This document shows, in pieces, positions 1 through 14,368 of a stretch of 41,661 nucleotides of DNA. Source of the DNA: Phoronis australis (lineage: Eukaryota > Phoronida > Phoronidae); assembly GCA_002633005.1 (NCBI GenBank), contig NMRA01001109.1:1-41661 (forward strand). Reading direction: 5' to 3'. The translations under genes were made by a program, and so were the position numbers. The notes beneath the pieces were generated by a model, which had not been told where the DNA came from, did no database searches, and saw only the letters and a program-made list of their open reading frames with translations. The number at the start of each line of letters is the position of its first letter. The first letter of the stretch is position 1.

Positions 1-169
1 ATTAGACGACCGGTCGACGGCTAGTCGTCGACCAATTTCCGACCGGGCGGCCAAAAATTCGTGATGTGTGCTGTATGAGATTGTTATTGTGCCAATTGAA
101 AGTTTAAAAATTATCTCACAGTCAACTTCTCGTCATGTACAATTGTGTAGTCTACATATGCACACCCAA

Positions 170-310
170 GGGGGCTCGGGGGGGATCAAACGAGCCCCCC
201 ATTTGACGAAGTGGGCAGCAAGGTAAGCCTCAGAGAAACAAAAACTCCGAAAAGTAGAAAGAGAGACAAAAGTCCATTAAAAAAGCAGGAACAACCAAAA
301 TTTGGCGAAT
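170..310 (-). repeat. Dispersed G-run repeat, copy 1 (inverted)
   Basis: Contains gagccccccatttgacgaag and acaaaagtccatt, the reverse complements of blocks in copies 2 and 3. Confidence 0.5.
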
Positions 311-1254
311 GCATAATTCATAACTCTGAACGTACCCCTTGAACCTCAGTAAAAGGCTCACATTCTCAAAAATTCGAGTCTCCATTTTTAGCCTGAGTGT
401 TTGCATGGTCCGTTTTAAGGAACTTTTAAAACAAATCGATTGGTAGGGTATTATTACCTTAAAGCGGCCTTTGGAAGTAAAAAAAACTTAATTTTGGTTT
501 AGATAACTTTCCGCTATAAAATAGGTCTCTGCTTGGTATTCAGTTGAGAAATGATTTCTAGACAGTTCGATTATTATTGCGATTGAGACAATGTTCGACA
601 CATAACATGACACGTCATGACAAGCCAATGTATCCAGCCTGGTCTCAACCAATCACGTATTGTGAGTTCATCCCTAGTCCAAAAATAGTTTCTAATCTGA
701 AAACGGGACAAGAATTAAGACCAGGCGTGCGTTCCGTAGATCTAGTTTCTTGCGAGGAAACCAAGAACTCGCAAGACTTCGCGAGATATCGTCGTGTGTT
801 GCAAGCGAAGCACGTGATTACACTATCTTCCTAAGCTAGGTTCTTCTGATTAAAAACTCTGCACTGGTCTGTGCTTTGTTCATAATACATGACGATATCT
901 CACGAAATTTGCGTGATCTTGCGTTTTTGCCAGATTCTCGCTTCCGTCTACGGAGCGCACGCCAGTTTTATAGCAGTAATTGTTCGAAATCAAAAGTTTA
1001 TGGAAGGTGGGCTCATCACCACTTGAAATAGAAGTAAAGACCTTCTTACTGGCTAGCTGGCTGCGACGGGAAGAGTATCTGCATGCATTTGATATTGTTG
1101 CTCAGACGACTTATAAGACTTGCTCTAATTTAATACCCTTAACATCGATTGAGGTTTTAGATTTTCCAAATTTAAATGCTGCACTCCTAAATTTGGATAT
1201 TATAAGAAAAACGTAAACAGTTGAGTAGTAACAGAAAACATTGGATAGAACTTC

Positions 1255-1372
1255 CAGATACGACTGACAGATACGACTGTCAGATACGACTGACAGATAC
1301 GACTGACAGATACGACTGACAGATACGACTGACAGTACTAATAGATACGACTGACAGGTATGACTTACAGAT
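1255..1372. repeat. 13-bp tandem array (cagatacgactga)
   Basis: Seven near-identical units with one interruption and slight decay at the right end. Confidence 0.95.
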
Positions 1373-2216
1373 AGGGAATTGCAGACGATAATTGTGGAAA
1401 GTATATTAAAATACGTCCATGATGGGTAGTAAGATGCACAGTACCGTTTACTGCCATTTTAAATAGAAGCAAGAAATGAATCTGATATCAAACCTGTCCA
1501 ACTGTTTGTTTATCAGGGTACTCGACATATAGCATCATTATACATAAACTGATGTGGCTACAAACTGCACTTCTGCAAAAATGTCATTTCTGATTTAGAC
1601 CAATTACTGTTACAGCACTGTCTCAACTATTTCCCTCGGGACGAATTGGCAGTTGGCTACTGATTGAGACTATGCTCGGCACACAAATGACCCGCACTCA
1701 AACTTCTGAGGGCATTAGAACTTGAGAAGTTGTCGTCACAACTTACAAGGAATCCCTGAGACTTCGAGGCGGATCCGTACTGTTGAGTTACATTGCAATG
1801 GCAGTCACTTTCCTGAAATACCACAGTGCCCTCTCTGATTCCGCGGTATTTACCCACAATGCTGCGTATCACAACCGTTCACTCCTGTCATGTCAATCAA
1901 ATTAGTTTGCTATTTGTCATTCTGATGCGATTTTTACTGGAACGAGTTGCAATGAAGACATAACAAACTTTGTAAAGATGAGTGAGGCGCGATAACTTAT
2001 TCCTCACTTGTCCGACTCGACTTCCAAGCGTAGCCTATCATTGGTGCATTTCGAAAACTATTGAAACGATCATACAATGCGCTTTCTGCATCCCTAAATG
2101 AAGAGCGATGCCATTGAGATGTTGGCGAACTGATCCCCAACTCTAATCTGACTAAAAAACAAGCTGACCTCATCTCTACAACTGTGAGTGTTTTAACTCA
2201 AAAACTGTTTAATCGC

Positions 2217-2316
2217 TAGACGGGTGGGTTAATAGTTAGGCGGGTGGGTTAATAGCTAGACGGATGGGTTAATAGCTAGACGGGTGGGTTAATAGCTAGA
2301 CGGGTGGGTTAATAGC
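2217..2316. repeat. 20-bp tandem array, five units
   Basis: Five copies of a unit reading tagacgggtgggttaatagc with only one or two substitutions per copy. Confidence 0.95.
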
Positions 2317-4713
2317 ATCGTTGAGCATTTCTGGTTATTAATTCAAAATGCGGAGACAACATGGTGAGATATGCAATAAGAAGCAGTTTAGAGCGACATC
2401 TATCAATGTGAACGAATACTTAGAAGGACGGTCAAGTAAATGTAAATTGGTAGCATATTAGTCAGATTATATGAATAGAGCATACTATGCACCTCTGTTC
2501 CAGTTTAATCGTCGGTTTTTCGTGTACCGTTTATTTATTACCGGGGCACGATGTCCTGCGGATGAGTTAGCAGATATGATGCTGCTCACAGGAGTCAGAC
2601 ATCGCACCAAACAATTTATTCAAGTAATAAGGCCACTGACCCATAACACAAAGCATAACATGATTATAAGCAATTATGTACATATGCACGCATATTTTGT
2701 ATTTTGATAATGGATTCGCCTCTTTCTTCGGATTTTAATAAAAACATACACAGATTTCTTAACTCTTCTAAAATGTCTTCAATTTCGTTATATTAAAAAA
2801 ATGTACCGTCGACTATATTTCGGACAGGAAGAGTTTACTTAGTATTTTTTGGCGAAGATCGTTATATAAAAGACACACTAGTAAAAAATTAATTTCATTT
2901 TCAGCAACTTGTCCTGAATTCATACAGTATGAATAACACACCGGTTAAATCGGCCAGATAGTGTGCTGTTGTTTGGGATGGTGTTCTGACGTCAATGTCG
3001 CGCCGTCTGGTCAAAACGCCACCCATTGGCCAGAAGAACGATAAAGTCACAAGCCATGGACCCAACGTCGCTAATTTTTTATAATTTTTTTTCCAGTATT
3101 AGACTCAAACTTTATTTGTTTTCTCAACTTTACGTCTCAAAATTTTCATGCTTCTATCATGATGGCTTTCATACATATGTGAATATTTTGAAAATATTGT
3201 TTTCGAGAATAGTACCCCGGTATATAAAGCATAGTATCTGAAAGCTATTTATGAATCCAATTACCCATTATTGCCCTTTTTTTAGGTTCCTACATAACAT
3301 CAAAGCAGCATTTCTACCTGTGTAGCTGGATAAAAAAAACTCGAATTATTTCTTATATAAAATAGGTACCTTTAAGTTTCTTGAATGCCTTGTGCATTGT
3401 GGGTAGTGAGATACTACGTGTTACGACATGAGGGATTGTTATCAGGGCCCGGGCTCTAATCGTTTTACTCGAAATGGAACAAGAAATTATGTTCGGCATT
3501 TTCTACTCTACTTTTGTGTGAACTCAAGATAAGTGTATATCATTCTATGCTCGAGTACATAATTACTTACGTGTATAATTTTTAGTCCTAGTTTGTACTT
3601 CATAAATTTAACACTAAGGCGAAAAGTTCGAGTTTGAACTCGAAATTTCGAGTTTTTACTCGTCGAGTTTATAGCACGAATATAATAAGGGTCATCAAGT
3701 GCAAACTTGGACTAGAAACTGATATGCGTAAAGTATAATGTATTCGAGTGATAGTCTGATAACCACTCATCTTGAGTACGCGCAATAGTAGCAGAGAAAT
3801 TGCCAAAAATAATTTCGAGTCCGTTCCGAGTACAAAGACTAGATTCCGTACTGTTTTCCATAGACACGAAGGTATCGCGAGTGTGGCCAGTGCGGTCACG
3901 TGCTTCGCTTGCAATGCAGAGCGGGATTTTGCGTTGTCGAGAGGTTCTCTCGTCTACGGAACTCAGCCGTGGGTTTGCTTTCTGTAGACTCAAGACACTT
4001 GTGCTGCACCTGTGGCAAGAAATCTTCACTTATGGAACGGAAAGAATTCCAAGCAGAAATTTAACATTCCAATGACACCAGCCATTCACTTCAGTGGCGA
4101 CTACTTTGCCAGGGTGCGCTCTTGAGTATTGAAACACTCGCCGTTCAGTCTCGTGAGTTTCTGCGGTCTTGCGGGACTTTGCTCTTTCGGGAGATTCTTG
4201 CATCTACGGAACCTATGCCAACAAAGTCTTGCGGGTACCAAATGAGACACTGCAGGTGTTGCGTCACGCATGTCTTCGCGAAATGTCAAGAGCGAAGCTC
4301 TTTATCACACTAGCTAATCCCTTCTCGAGATACTTGCGTCTGGTATACGGAACTTAGTCCAGGCAATACGTGAGTCCTCGGTTTCGTCTCTCATCTTGAA
4401 TAATTAATTAGTGATAACCATAGTTAGCGTACAAGGACAACAGGATAGTTTCTAGGGACACAGTGCTCAACTTGTCATTTACATCACCTTCCGCCGCTGT
4501 AAAACTGATCTCGAGTTGATCCTTCCTGAGATAAGGAACGATATCTGGACTATGTGAGTCTTGACAGCTCGGCCAACTTAGTCCTTGACACCATGCTCGG
4601 CGTAAAACATGATGCTATCGTGGGCCGGCGTTCGCCGGGTTAAAGTGTCGCGACGACCAAGACTTCGCTGTGTTTTACGACCGTGATCACTCCAATGAGA
4701 AACTGGCCTGTGA

Positions 4714-5381
4714 GTCACGTGACCTGAAGCAGTTGTATACCAGTAATTTACGCCAGTATTATTTGTTCGTAATTTCACGTCCGTAATCTTACGCTAATAT
4801 TTTTCGCTTAAAATTTTACGTTCATAGTTTTCATAATTTTACATTTGTAATTTTACGCTCGTACTTTGCGCATGTTATGAAGTGTACAGAATATAAAATC
4901 TCAGGTGCAAAGTATATAAGGATTGAAAAATATCGAAGACTAACTGATTTTTTCTTGCTGCCCTAGCCATCTCAGGCATTTGAAAGCGTTCTGTTTTAGT
5001 ACATTGGATTGCCTAAATGTATATCTAGCAGGTTGGCTTACAACGCTATTATTTTATTTGTTGTAATTATCATGTTTTCTTTTTCAATATGTAGGCAATT
5101 TTCTAACAGTGTGAGCAGACGACATATGACGTTGCAAAAAACATACTGAGTTCAAAACGATTTACGCGTGGTAATGTAGCAGGAGTCTAAATGTTGGTGG
5201 TAAATCACTCACTCTTTATTCAAGAGATTTGAATAACAAACCATTTGCACCACAAAAACAATATAAACTGTGTATTAGTTTAATGGCTGGTGGTCTCGTG
5301 GACTGGTACTATTTGCTAAAATTACGAGCATAAATTACGAGCGAAAATACGATCGTCAAACTTCTTCAGAGCTCACGTGAC
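4714..5381. mobile_element. MITE-like element with terminal inverted repeats
   Basis: The left end gtcacgtgacctgaagcagt (4714-4733) is an imperfect inverted copy of the right end (about 5357-5381, cttcttcagagctcacgtgac). Just inside each end lies an AT-rich block built on ttacgctcgtaa, again in opposite orientation. There is no transposase frame. It is probably a non-autonomous DNA transposon; target-site duplication is unclear. Confidence 0.55.
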
Positions 5382-6799
5382 GTACAAACAAACTTCTGAT
5401 TGGATAGATGAGGATAATTACAGGGGAACGATTTCGGTTGTGAAAAACGAGCGAAGTCTCGGTAGTAATCACGATTTATGTGGAAGGTTTGTAGCTAACT
5501 GCCTTACAAAGGTCTCACGCCTGTTAACAAGTTGTTACGTAAAATTATTAGTTGCTTTATTCATTCTACCTCAATTCGTCTGCGCAAAATTACGGTTTAA
5601 GGTCATGTACATTGTATGACCCTAGTGTGCCACTGCACAGGCTATAGGAGACGCCGGTCTGTTGGCACTCATCATTGGTCATAGAAAAGACGTCAAGTAC
5701 ATGTAATTAGCAATGAAAGCTGGCCCTTCCAACAAGTTTTCCTTCTTTTGATTCCATGTTGATGTCCACTAAATAACGTCAACCGACGTTTATAATCTCA
5801 CTATCCGCATACGGGGCTATCCGCATACCGGTAATTTATAAGAAAATAGGATCCAAAAGTCCGCCCATCGGTGAGTATGTCCACGGGTATTATTTGCATG
5901 TTTTGAAAGCCTGGTGGATTGCTCTGAAATACGTAATGTAATATGTTTTGATGTGAAATTCTGTTTATTTTGGGATCGCGACTTCAGTGACTATCATTTA
6001 ACGAGATTGGGTGACTTTGTTGGTAACTAACCGCCTTAGTTCATTATGAGGGTTCAGTTTTAATGACACAGCTTCCAAAAATACGCCCTGGCGTATATTC
6101 GGTTTCATTTGACGTTTTTGAGAAGTCGTTTTCCAGTATCCGCCCTTGAGTCTAAATTTCGGAAATTCACGGTGCACAAATGACGCTGGTGCGAATTCGC
6201 ACGGTAAATGCACAGCACTAGAGCGACACCTATCAGGCAGTCAACACACTTTGCAAACAAGAAAGATATTACTGAGTCTGGAACTTGACTGCATTTTCAC
6301 GAAGCTGAGTGCGCGCTGGAGGCTGCAACGGGGCTGGTAAGATCCCCAAAAAAGTAAAAATTTGGCTTATTTCGGATCATCACTTCTCTTATTGTAACAG
6401 ATCGTATTCAACACTGTAACTTTCAGAAATTGTGCTTTATGAAACAGGCTATCAGAAATAGTTTTTTTAAATGTTCCACTTTGCGCGAGTGGCTATTAAA
6501 TGCTAGTACTTTATGATTTTCATGAAAAACATCAAAAGTTGCATGGAACAAAAACGAAATAATAATTTAGAAAACTACAACAGCACTGATCATTTATATC
6601 AAAAGAAATTTATTCATATTATTCACACCATTGTATTGCTATCAATATATTTTTTACTTCATTGGCAGAGTTAGTTTACTTAGTGCTTATTTGTACAGGG
6701 ACGCAATCGGTATTGTGGCAAGAAAAACGCATTATGGAGTTTATTGTTGTGCGGAATTATTGTGTTGGTGGTGTTGGCTTTACCGGGAGACCGTTTAAT

Positions 6800-7110
6800 G
6801 AAAGTTTTGAATGAGACCAAAATCCGGCAAACTTAAGACCAATCTGTCTTCGAGCCATGCGCGAACCCAGCCTAAAATAGAGGGGGGCTCATATTTTTCG
6901 ATATATTGCAGACCTTTTACTGAAAGAAACCAACGAGGACTAAAAAACAACGGGGGCACTAGGCTCAGGTCCATGAACCGTGCATCCGCGCCTTCCCGTG
7001 GATTTTGTGGACTTTTGTCTCGTTTACTCGGACTTTTTGTTTCATTGAGGCGGACCCTTTTGCCCAATTCGCCAAATGGGGGGAGGCTCGTTCACCGATT
7101 TTTTTAGAGC
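6800..7110 (+). repeat. Dispersed G-run repeat, copy 2
   Basis: Shares ordered blocks with 19455-19666 (+) and about 170-310 (-): gggggctc, ggacttttgtc-c, tcggac-tttt, and a final cgccaaatggggg-ggctcgttc. It is followed by agagctgcgccgccc, which recurs at about 21218-21231. Probably an old transposon family. Confidence 0.6.
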
Positions 7111-10100
7111 TGCGCCGCCCATGTTTTCGAGTTGTTCACCAGACTGTATAGAGGCTAGATGAAGAGTAGAGTGGCTTACGGTAGTCAGTGCTGTAGTGGG
7201 GCGTAGGCGCACGTGCAACCAACCACCCGCTGGCATTTGAAAATAGCGCCTACGCACCGTAAGTTACGTTCAGTGCTCAAGGTGATGCGGTGGGCTTTGG
7301 GCGCCTACTTACCTCTAATTTTACCACTGCAGTACTGACAGTAGTGAAGAATCGATCGCGCGCCCATAGGGGACTGTGCTAGCTGGTTGTCAGGTGAACA
7401 TGGTTACTAACATAAACATCCCTTTGTGTACGGCTATAATGGACTCGTCCATATTGCAGCTACAGAATGAACTCGACACCAAGGTCAAAGACGCCGGCGA
7501 GACTCTCCCTGATTAGAGTTCCAATATCCACCGATTCTGTGACCTTTGGTTTGCAGTTTGGTTGTTCTGTGAACAATCTGAGGTGACGTTTGAGCCAGAT
7601 TCAGGTGAGAAGCGCATTTCTTCTTTTCATGTTGAACTGTCATTGTCAACAAGTGACGTTGTTAGGAATGTGTATGGGCACTCCGGCTACAGGCGCTGAC
7701 CGAAATATCGTCTGCCAGCGCGGGCACCACATTTTTGAAATAGTTTGGACTGGTGTGGGGGTGGATTCACTGCCATTCGATTAACCTTCAGACTGCTGCA
7801 GTGATGAAAGTGGGCTCTGTGGACTTACATGATAGACATGATCTATGACTACAGGGATTATCTTTATGAAAAATGTAGGCCTACTAGGGCCCGTTTGTGG
7901 GTGGAAATTCAAAGCGCCTGGAGTACACGCAGAATATGGGCTGCTACAACCAAGCTATCGCATCGAATCGCGGCGGTTCTTTGCCACGGAATCTATGTTT
8001 CGCGTACAACTTCAAACTTAGCTTGTGGAGCGGGCTAATTTAAAATTTATGCACGGTAACTGAACTTCAGGCTGTTGCTACGACTTTTGTGTGGAGTGCA
8101 AATATGTATGCTTTTTATGTAATGTAACCTTTTGTCGTATTTTCCGCAGACGACATGAATGCAGGCATATATTTTATAGACTAACAATTCTAAAAGCATT
8201 GTTGGTCCTGTTCTAATGTTTGTGTAATGGAACAGGTTTTGTGGTATTTGAACGGTTCGAATTCATGCGCCAGTGTTGGCTTTAGGAGACAAATAAATTT
8301 TCCTCGTCTAATAATCCCACTTGCACTGGCACCCTCTCCGCTAATATTCGACCTTCACACAGTGAATAGTAATCAATGATTACGTGTTTTATGACTTGTT
8401 TTTGGAGAGTCATGCAGTGCTCTGAACAAATCGATGATCAGCCTCTGTGTGGTGACATGTACTGTGTTCAAGCTATTTGCTCCTAAAATATATAAATTTT
8501 TATTGCAACACAACTTTAAAACAATTGACAGTAATTGAACAGAGAATTGAGCCTTGAAAAGGAATCATGATTATATCCAGGCTCAGTTATAGCGATAAAT
8601 TATTTAAGTAAAATATAACAATGAGCAATAACACAAGATAACTTTCGTAAGTAATTGTATAATAAGGACCAATAACACAAGGAAAATAACAAAAACGAAA
8701 GGAAATCATACGGAATTAAATTTTTAACTTAACAAACTTCTGAAGTAGTTCCCGTGTTAAATTAAGATTTTGGCGAATTTTGGTTTTCTGGTTTCGCCAA
8801 ACTCGTGGTCGCCCAATACAGATAAATGGCCTTTGTGTCCTAGTTGTTGACCCTTAATGTCGATTATTCTGTGGAACAGCTTGGTAGGACTGTTCAGTAA
8901 CGCCAGGACCTCGCCGTAAAATCTAGCTAAAATCTATTTTGAAGTACACGACAATATCTCGCGTAATCTCGCAAAATCTTACTTTTAGGGAGGTCCTAGG
9001 TAATGGTACTGAACTCTCCCGTGCTGCATTCTGCTTTGGAGCTGTGCAACTAGTAAGGGAAGCTGCGTTCCGTTCACGTTGGAACCTCGCGAAAAAAACA
9101 AGACCACGCAATGATCGGAACTTTATTAGCATATACCTTGCAAAATTGGGGCCACTTATGAATAACTGGTCCATGAAGTTGTACGACTTTAGGTGGGGGA
9201 AGTTGTGATTGCCCCTGCCCCTGGCTGTCGAATGTAATCTGTAAGTCGCACACTGCAGGTTTGAACCACCGTAATGTAATATACAGTATAAGGGTGTCAC
9301 ACTGCATGTTTGAACTAACATTTTCTCGTTTTCACTTTCATGCGATCAACTACGAAACTAAGAAAAAGATAGAGGTTGGCCACGTATGCCAGCACTAGTT
9401 ATAAAGTTTTTGAACAAACAATAGGTCATCGTTGGCGAATTGGACGGTTAGTCGTCATGACCAGGAGTGTAAATCAATGGCTCATCTCATTTTGGGGACA
9501 AGATCAGCTCTGGGGGCTTCAGTCAAAGGTGAACAGATGTATAATATTGGCTGTCAAATCCCCCGTTCTCCACCTCTGGTCGGCACTGCACGTCAATCGA
9601 CCACACATCGCACATGCTAATTTCTGTATTCTGCCGGTTGCATGAATCGCCATTTTCAGAAGCTGCCTTGTTTAGAATTACACTCAAATTATTTGTTGCA
9701 GACATACCATGATTCCTATTAATCGAAATTTGCCTTCCTGTCTATAAAAACTTCATCAGCCTCACATACATGTGGAGTCACGCATACCCCTAGCACTGCA
9801 AGGTATCGTTTTCAGTATCAAGAGATCAGATTTTCGATCGCCCTAACTTCATTTCATTTAAAACTAAGTCATATGCTTTTCAAAGACAAAGCGCTTAAGA
9901 TGTTGTGGGGCTGTGTGGATTCGCGGCGGGGTTTCCTGTACTTGCGGGACCAGATGGATAGTTCGGTCCCCTGTCTCTCTCGTTTGTTCTTCGGGGTGTT
10001 TGCAAGTCCCCAAAACTGTATTGGAAACTGTGCCCAGTTTTCATGCCGTTGCCAAGGGTAACTGAGCTGGTGTACTATTGCACGTAATAAAGTGATCCTA

Positions 10101-13100
10101 TAGCTTCCTTGACAAATGCATTTTGAATTAAGTATAAATCCTCCAATATAGTACATTGTTTACTCTGGATTAATAAAACTACGGCTTATTTATTGGAACC
10201 GTCGGTATTCAATTCTGAATGTGCAGTTCGTAGTAGACAACCACCGGGAACCTAATTTATTCTTTTTGAAAACATTTACCATTTTGCTGTCGTGAATCTT
10301 CTTAAATCTACATTTCGCCCTCCGTAGTTGACTAAAAACGAAAATCGAGTGAGGATTTTTATTCTCATAATATTCCTTGACGTGGTGGAATTTTGTTTCC
10401 GTCACCAAAATGAACAGGGGAAATCATGCGCGACTCAAAACGAAAAGCCTTGTTTCAGACTTTATTGGGGTTGGCGAATTAGAAAATGTCGCGTGCATGT
10501 ATTGCGTGTGACTTGGAGTTGGTAAAGAAAATGGAATCCTGTTACGGAGAGACTATTCTGACACCAAATTTTACGGGCTACTGTAATTACATTTTCACTT
10601 TTAGCTAGCCAAACGGGCCGATATGTAGCCTTGGGGCAAAGCTGTATAAATGTATGTCCTTTAATGTCGGTCTTCATACAGGTACATGGAGCAAGCTGAC
10701 TAGTCGTAATGCAGCTTTTGAGGACGAATATGTCATTTTATGTGGACTTAAAACTTGTAAATTTGGGCTCTGTTTACAGAGAAAATTGTTGCTTCGTGGT
10801 CAGGGTTTCTGCAGCGTCTCCGTGATCGCAAATAGCGACACCTAACGTCCGGAAGGCATGGATGAAAATTCCATGGTAACGGTTATTCAACTGTTGCGCT
10901 ACACCGGAAGTTATCGTACCGCATTACAGTATAGACTATACATAACGAGTATCTATGGTTACAGCCAATCAGGGGACAGAAGTGATCTTGTAATAACACA
11001 TTTTATTACATGTTTTGTTACAAAAGTGGCCTCTGTCAATAGATGTTCTACATGGTCGTCACTCGCTTGATATATCCCCTTTGTTGATGGGAACAGTTCT
11101 GATCCTATGAACGTAGAGTGTCTGTACTACGTCTGCTAACAACTCCCTGACATAATTGACAAAGAAAGGCCAGATTTGCAACTTTTACGTTCACACCTAG
11201 CTGTGTGTAACAGCAACAGGCTAATTAAATTGTACTTGATGTCAAGCGGTATGAGAGAGCAATAAACAATCTTCCTGTTGACCTTCTGTTTTCATTATTA
11301 TGCAGTTACTAAATGTATTGAGATTATAAAGTGACTGCCACGAAAACTTGGAGGCGGTGTTTGGTGATGACTCTCCGTCAATAGATCATAACTTAATTGT
11401 GTTTAAATCTCTTGCTCATACTATTCTGTTTGATTAGTACTAAGGCGGCTACAATGAACTTGACTTCCAACCTAAAAATATGTTTGATATAGACCACTTA
11501 CATTTTGATATTCGTGAGATTGTTCTTTGGTCAACAAGGCTCGAGAGAACCCATTGTCGACTGCTCGATTGATTGAGACGAGTACAAGTTGGCTTGTCAC
11601 GGCGTGTCTGATTCCAACGCGGAATAACAACGCTCAGTCACACTGACATAGAAATTCTTGCATACTCAGAAGTTGAGGTCAGTTTTATAGCGATAACTGG
11701 TCTCTGAAGATCACTTCGTGGACGAAAACCGAGTTTAAATACCCAATAAAAAATTGCGATGGTCCGCTGACTATACATACGGGACATCTCTGCGTCGTTA
11801 AGAAGTGGTGATGTGACACTATATAAATGCAGTCAAGGGCAACAACACGGTGAAATTGATACATTCTTTATATCGAACGATAAATTTTTGGTACCGAAAA
11901 TGGCACAAAATAACAATTACTCCACCAAAAACCTTCTTATTCGCCACTGTGTTCGTGAATGCAAATGTCTTTTCAAACTCGTTTTGTTTTGTGTTCGTGA
12001 GTTCAGCGACCCCGGATTAGCTCCATTAGTGTTGCTGAACCGCCCAGTGCGTGCATTGTGAAAAGCAGGTCTATACACGCACACAGTTTTGGAAACGTTC
12101 GGTTTTCTAAAGGGAATAATGCCATTGGCGCAGACTGTTCGTATCGTCGTTACAATCTTTACTAACATTAAGCACGCTATGTTTTTACGGACGTAGTACC
12201 GTTGATGAAGCAGTCAGTAGGTAATCTTAATCACTAAGTAGACTAAAACTGAACTAGTTACATTTTTGGTAACTTCTCTTAGTTCGCAAATTTTGTTTAC
12301 GTCTACTCTTCACGCAGCCTCGTATTATTTAGATTTCTTGAAGCTTTATTTTGCCCTGTTCAGCGGGTTAAAACAAAAATCGAATTGTCTTTTACTCTTA
12401 AAGTCGCTCTAATAATGTCCCTTCTATGGCAAGATTTTTTCCATCACTGACACGAACATATAAACGATCAGCGACTCAAGAACGCGATTCAGTGGTTATT
12501 GGGGTTTGTCCAAGTTCGAAAATGGCGCATGTACACATGGCCTGTGACTAACGGAAATAGAATTGTATCACGGTGAGGAATGTGAGATCGATGATATTTG
12601 ACTAAAAGGCAGAATTCGAGTTTCGCTTTCAGACAGCTAAGCGGACAACATGCAGCTTTTAGCAATTGTCATCAATTTAGATGTCATCACTGGTCTTGTG
12701 AAAAATGTTTCTTTTTGAGAAAATATATGTGGGTTTGGTTGGCTGGGGAGGGTGGTTATACGAATTTCTTGTGGTCTCGTCCTGCATTGTGAGACGGAAA
12801 TGTCAAACTATTAACATAACACTACACGTGCAGAATGTTGAGTGATATGTGCGGGATGTGAAATGTTGACCAAACCACCAAGGGTAATAAACACTCCGCC
12901 CCTTTCCAAAAATTTTTTTTTCATTTTTCACCTGAGTGAAGAGTAGTGGTAAATGTTGTTTCGTTAATGTTCATTGTTTACGAGGCAGTAAATTATCGTT
13001 CGTTAACACAAATCGGAAAGAAACTACAATATGAAACTTGCTGCATTAATTTAAAAATTGCGTTCATTTCAGTACTCAACGACATCATTACTGGGCGAAG

Positions 13101-14368
13101 TCAATATATTATTACTACCCTAACTTAATTACAGTGCTTATAATGAACCGTATTTGTTTTTCACCTGCTACATTTCTCAACGATCACGAATTGTATTTCC
13201 TTACATCGCAATTCTTTTCTTACCGACGTCTTTCTATTCTCACGAACCGCAATGCGTTTACGAAAATTGTTTTCGCTCAAACATTCATGATACAAATCAG
13301 TTGTCATGAAGAAAGGCGGAGTGATTGACATGTAAGAAAGCGACGTCTAGTGACTGCATGTCACGTGAACATGACAGACTACATCCAGCAGTTCCCACTA
13401 CCGGATTCTAGAAATGAAGACATTTCCCGACGAAATTCTCTGCGGAAGAGGTCACTTTGATGATAACAGAAACACGGGGAATGATGCTGTCGGATAAAGT
13501 TTACAAAAGTTGGAAGCTCCTCACAAATAGGTTCGTGTGCATGAGTAAAGAAGACAACCCATTGCAATTTTTGCTTGTATGTGTGTCTGGTGACGGATGA
13601 TCAGAGTAACAGACTGTAAATTGTTCGTCGCATAGTTTATGACGTCCCTAATGCTTATCTAGGAAAGAAGCACGTTTTGCACAAAGGTCCGGTGAATAGT
13701 GAAACTGTAGAGATCGTCGACGTTTGAAATACACGCGAGATGGAGTATTGAACAAATTACTCATTACGTCCATTGATACCTTGGAAAATGTCGCTTTGTT
13801 TTTTCTGTTCTTTGACATATATAAAGACTGATGTCGTGTGCTGTGTATGTATGTATTTACGTATGTATGCAAAACTGAAAGGTTTAAAAATACACTTTCT
13901 GATGTACAGTGCACTCGTGAAAGTCTTTTCGTAGCACTATATTTGAAACTGCCATTTGATTCTAATCCTCCATTTGTGATGCATGGTGTTTCGAAATTAG
14001 CCAATTTTTCCCATTTTTTCTATGGTATAGTCATTTATAGCCTGGGAAGTCTTTCTCTTGTTGCATCTTAGCGCTTCGCAAGGAGATCCGACAGTTAAGA
14101 ATTGTGTTGTTGCGCGGCCCTGTTGCTGTGACTTGTGCGTCAAACGTAGGATTCACAGCGTTACTGATATATTGTTTTCTGCCCGACACTCGGTTTTACG
14201 GGCTAAAATGCAACCTGGGTGTTATTTTTGGCTACGGTTGACTTCTTAGCTTTGATCATGTTGTGTTATTGTGATTTATTGCAAATCACTAATTCCTAAC
14301 TAAGGCTTCCAGTTAAAGTAAATTGGAATCGAGGCGGCGATCTCATCAGCTGTTTCGTTGTTAGGCGC

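Larger units (their letters stand above)
1..14340. other. Gene-free, repeat-bearing left region
   Basis: No open frame here shows a recognisable domain, paired splice sites or coding-like composition. Contents I can name are the tandem arrays at 1255-1372 and 2217-2316, the inverted-repeat element at 4714-5381, scattered copies of dispersed families (near 170-310, 580-840, 1660-1760, 3780-4360, 4560-4700, 6800-7110, 8930-9120), and a diverged repeat pair near 10440-10680 and 12495-12710. The rest is AT-rich unique-looking sequence. Distal exons of the desaturase or unrelated short exons could hide here. Confidence 0.7.

Noticed and set aside
8923-9321. 132-codon minus-strand frame
   Set aside because: No domain, odd composition, overlaps a dispersed repeat copy and other frames.
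13648-14004. 118-codon minus-strand frame
   Set aside because: Random-looking composition with low-complexity YVNTYIHS from a gtatgtat run; no homology.
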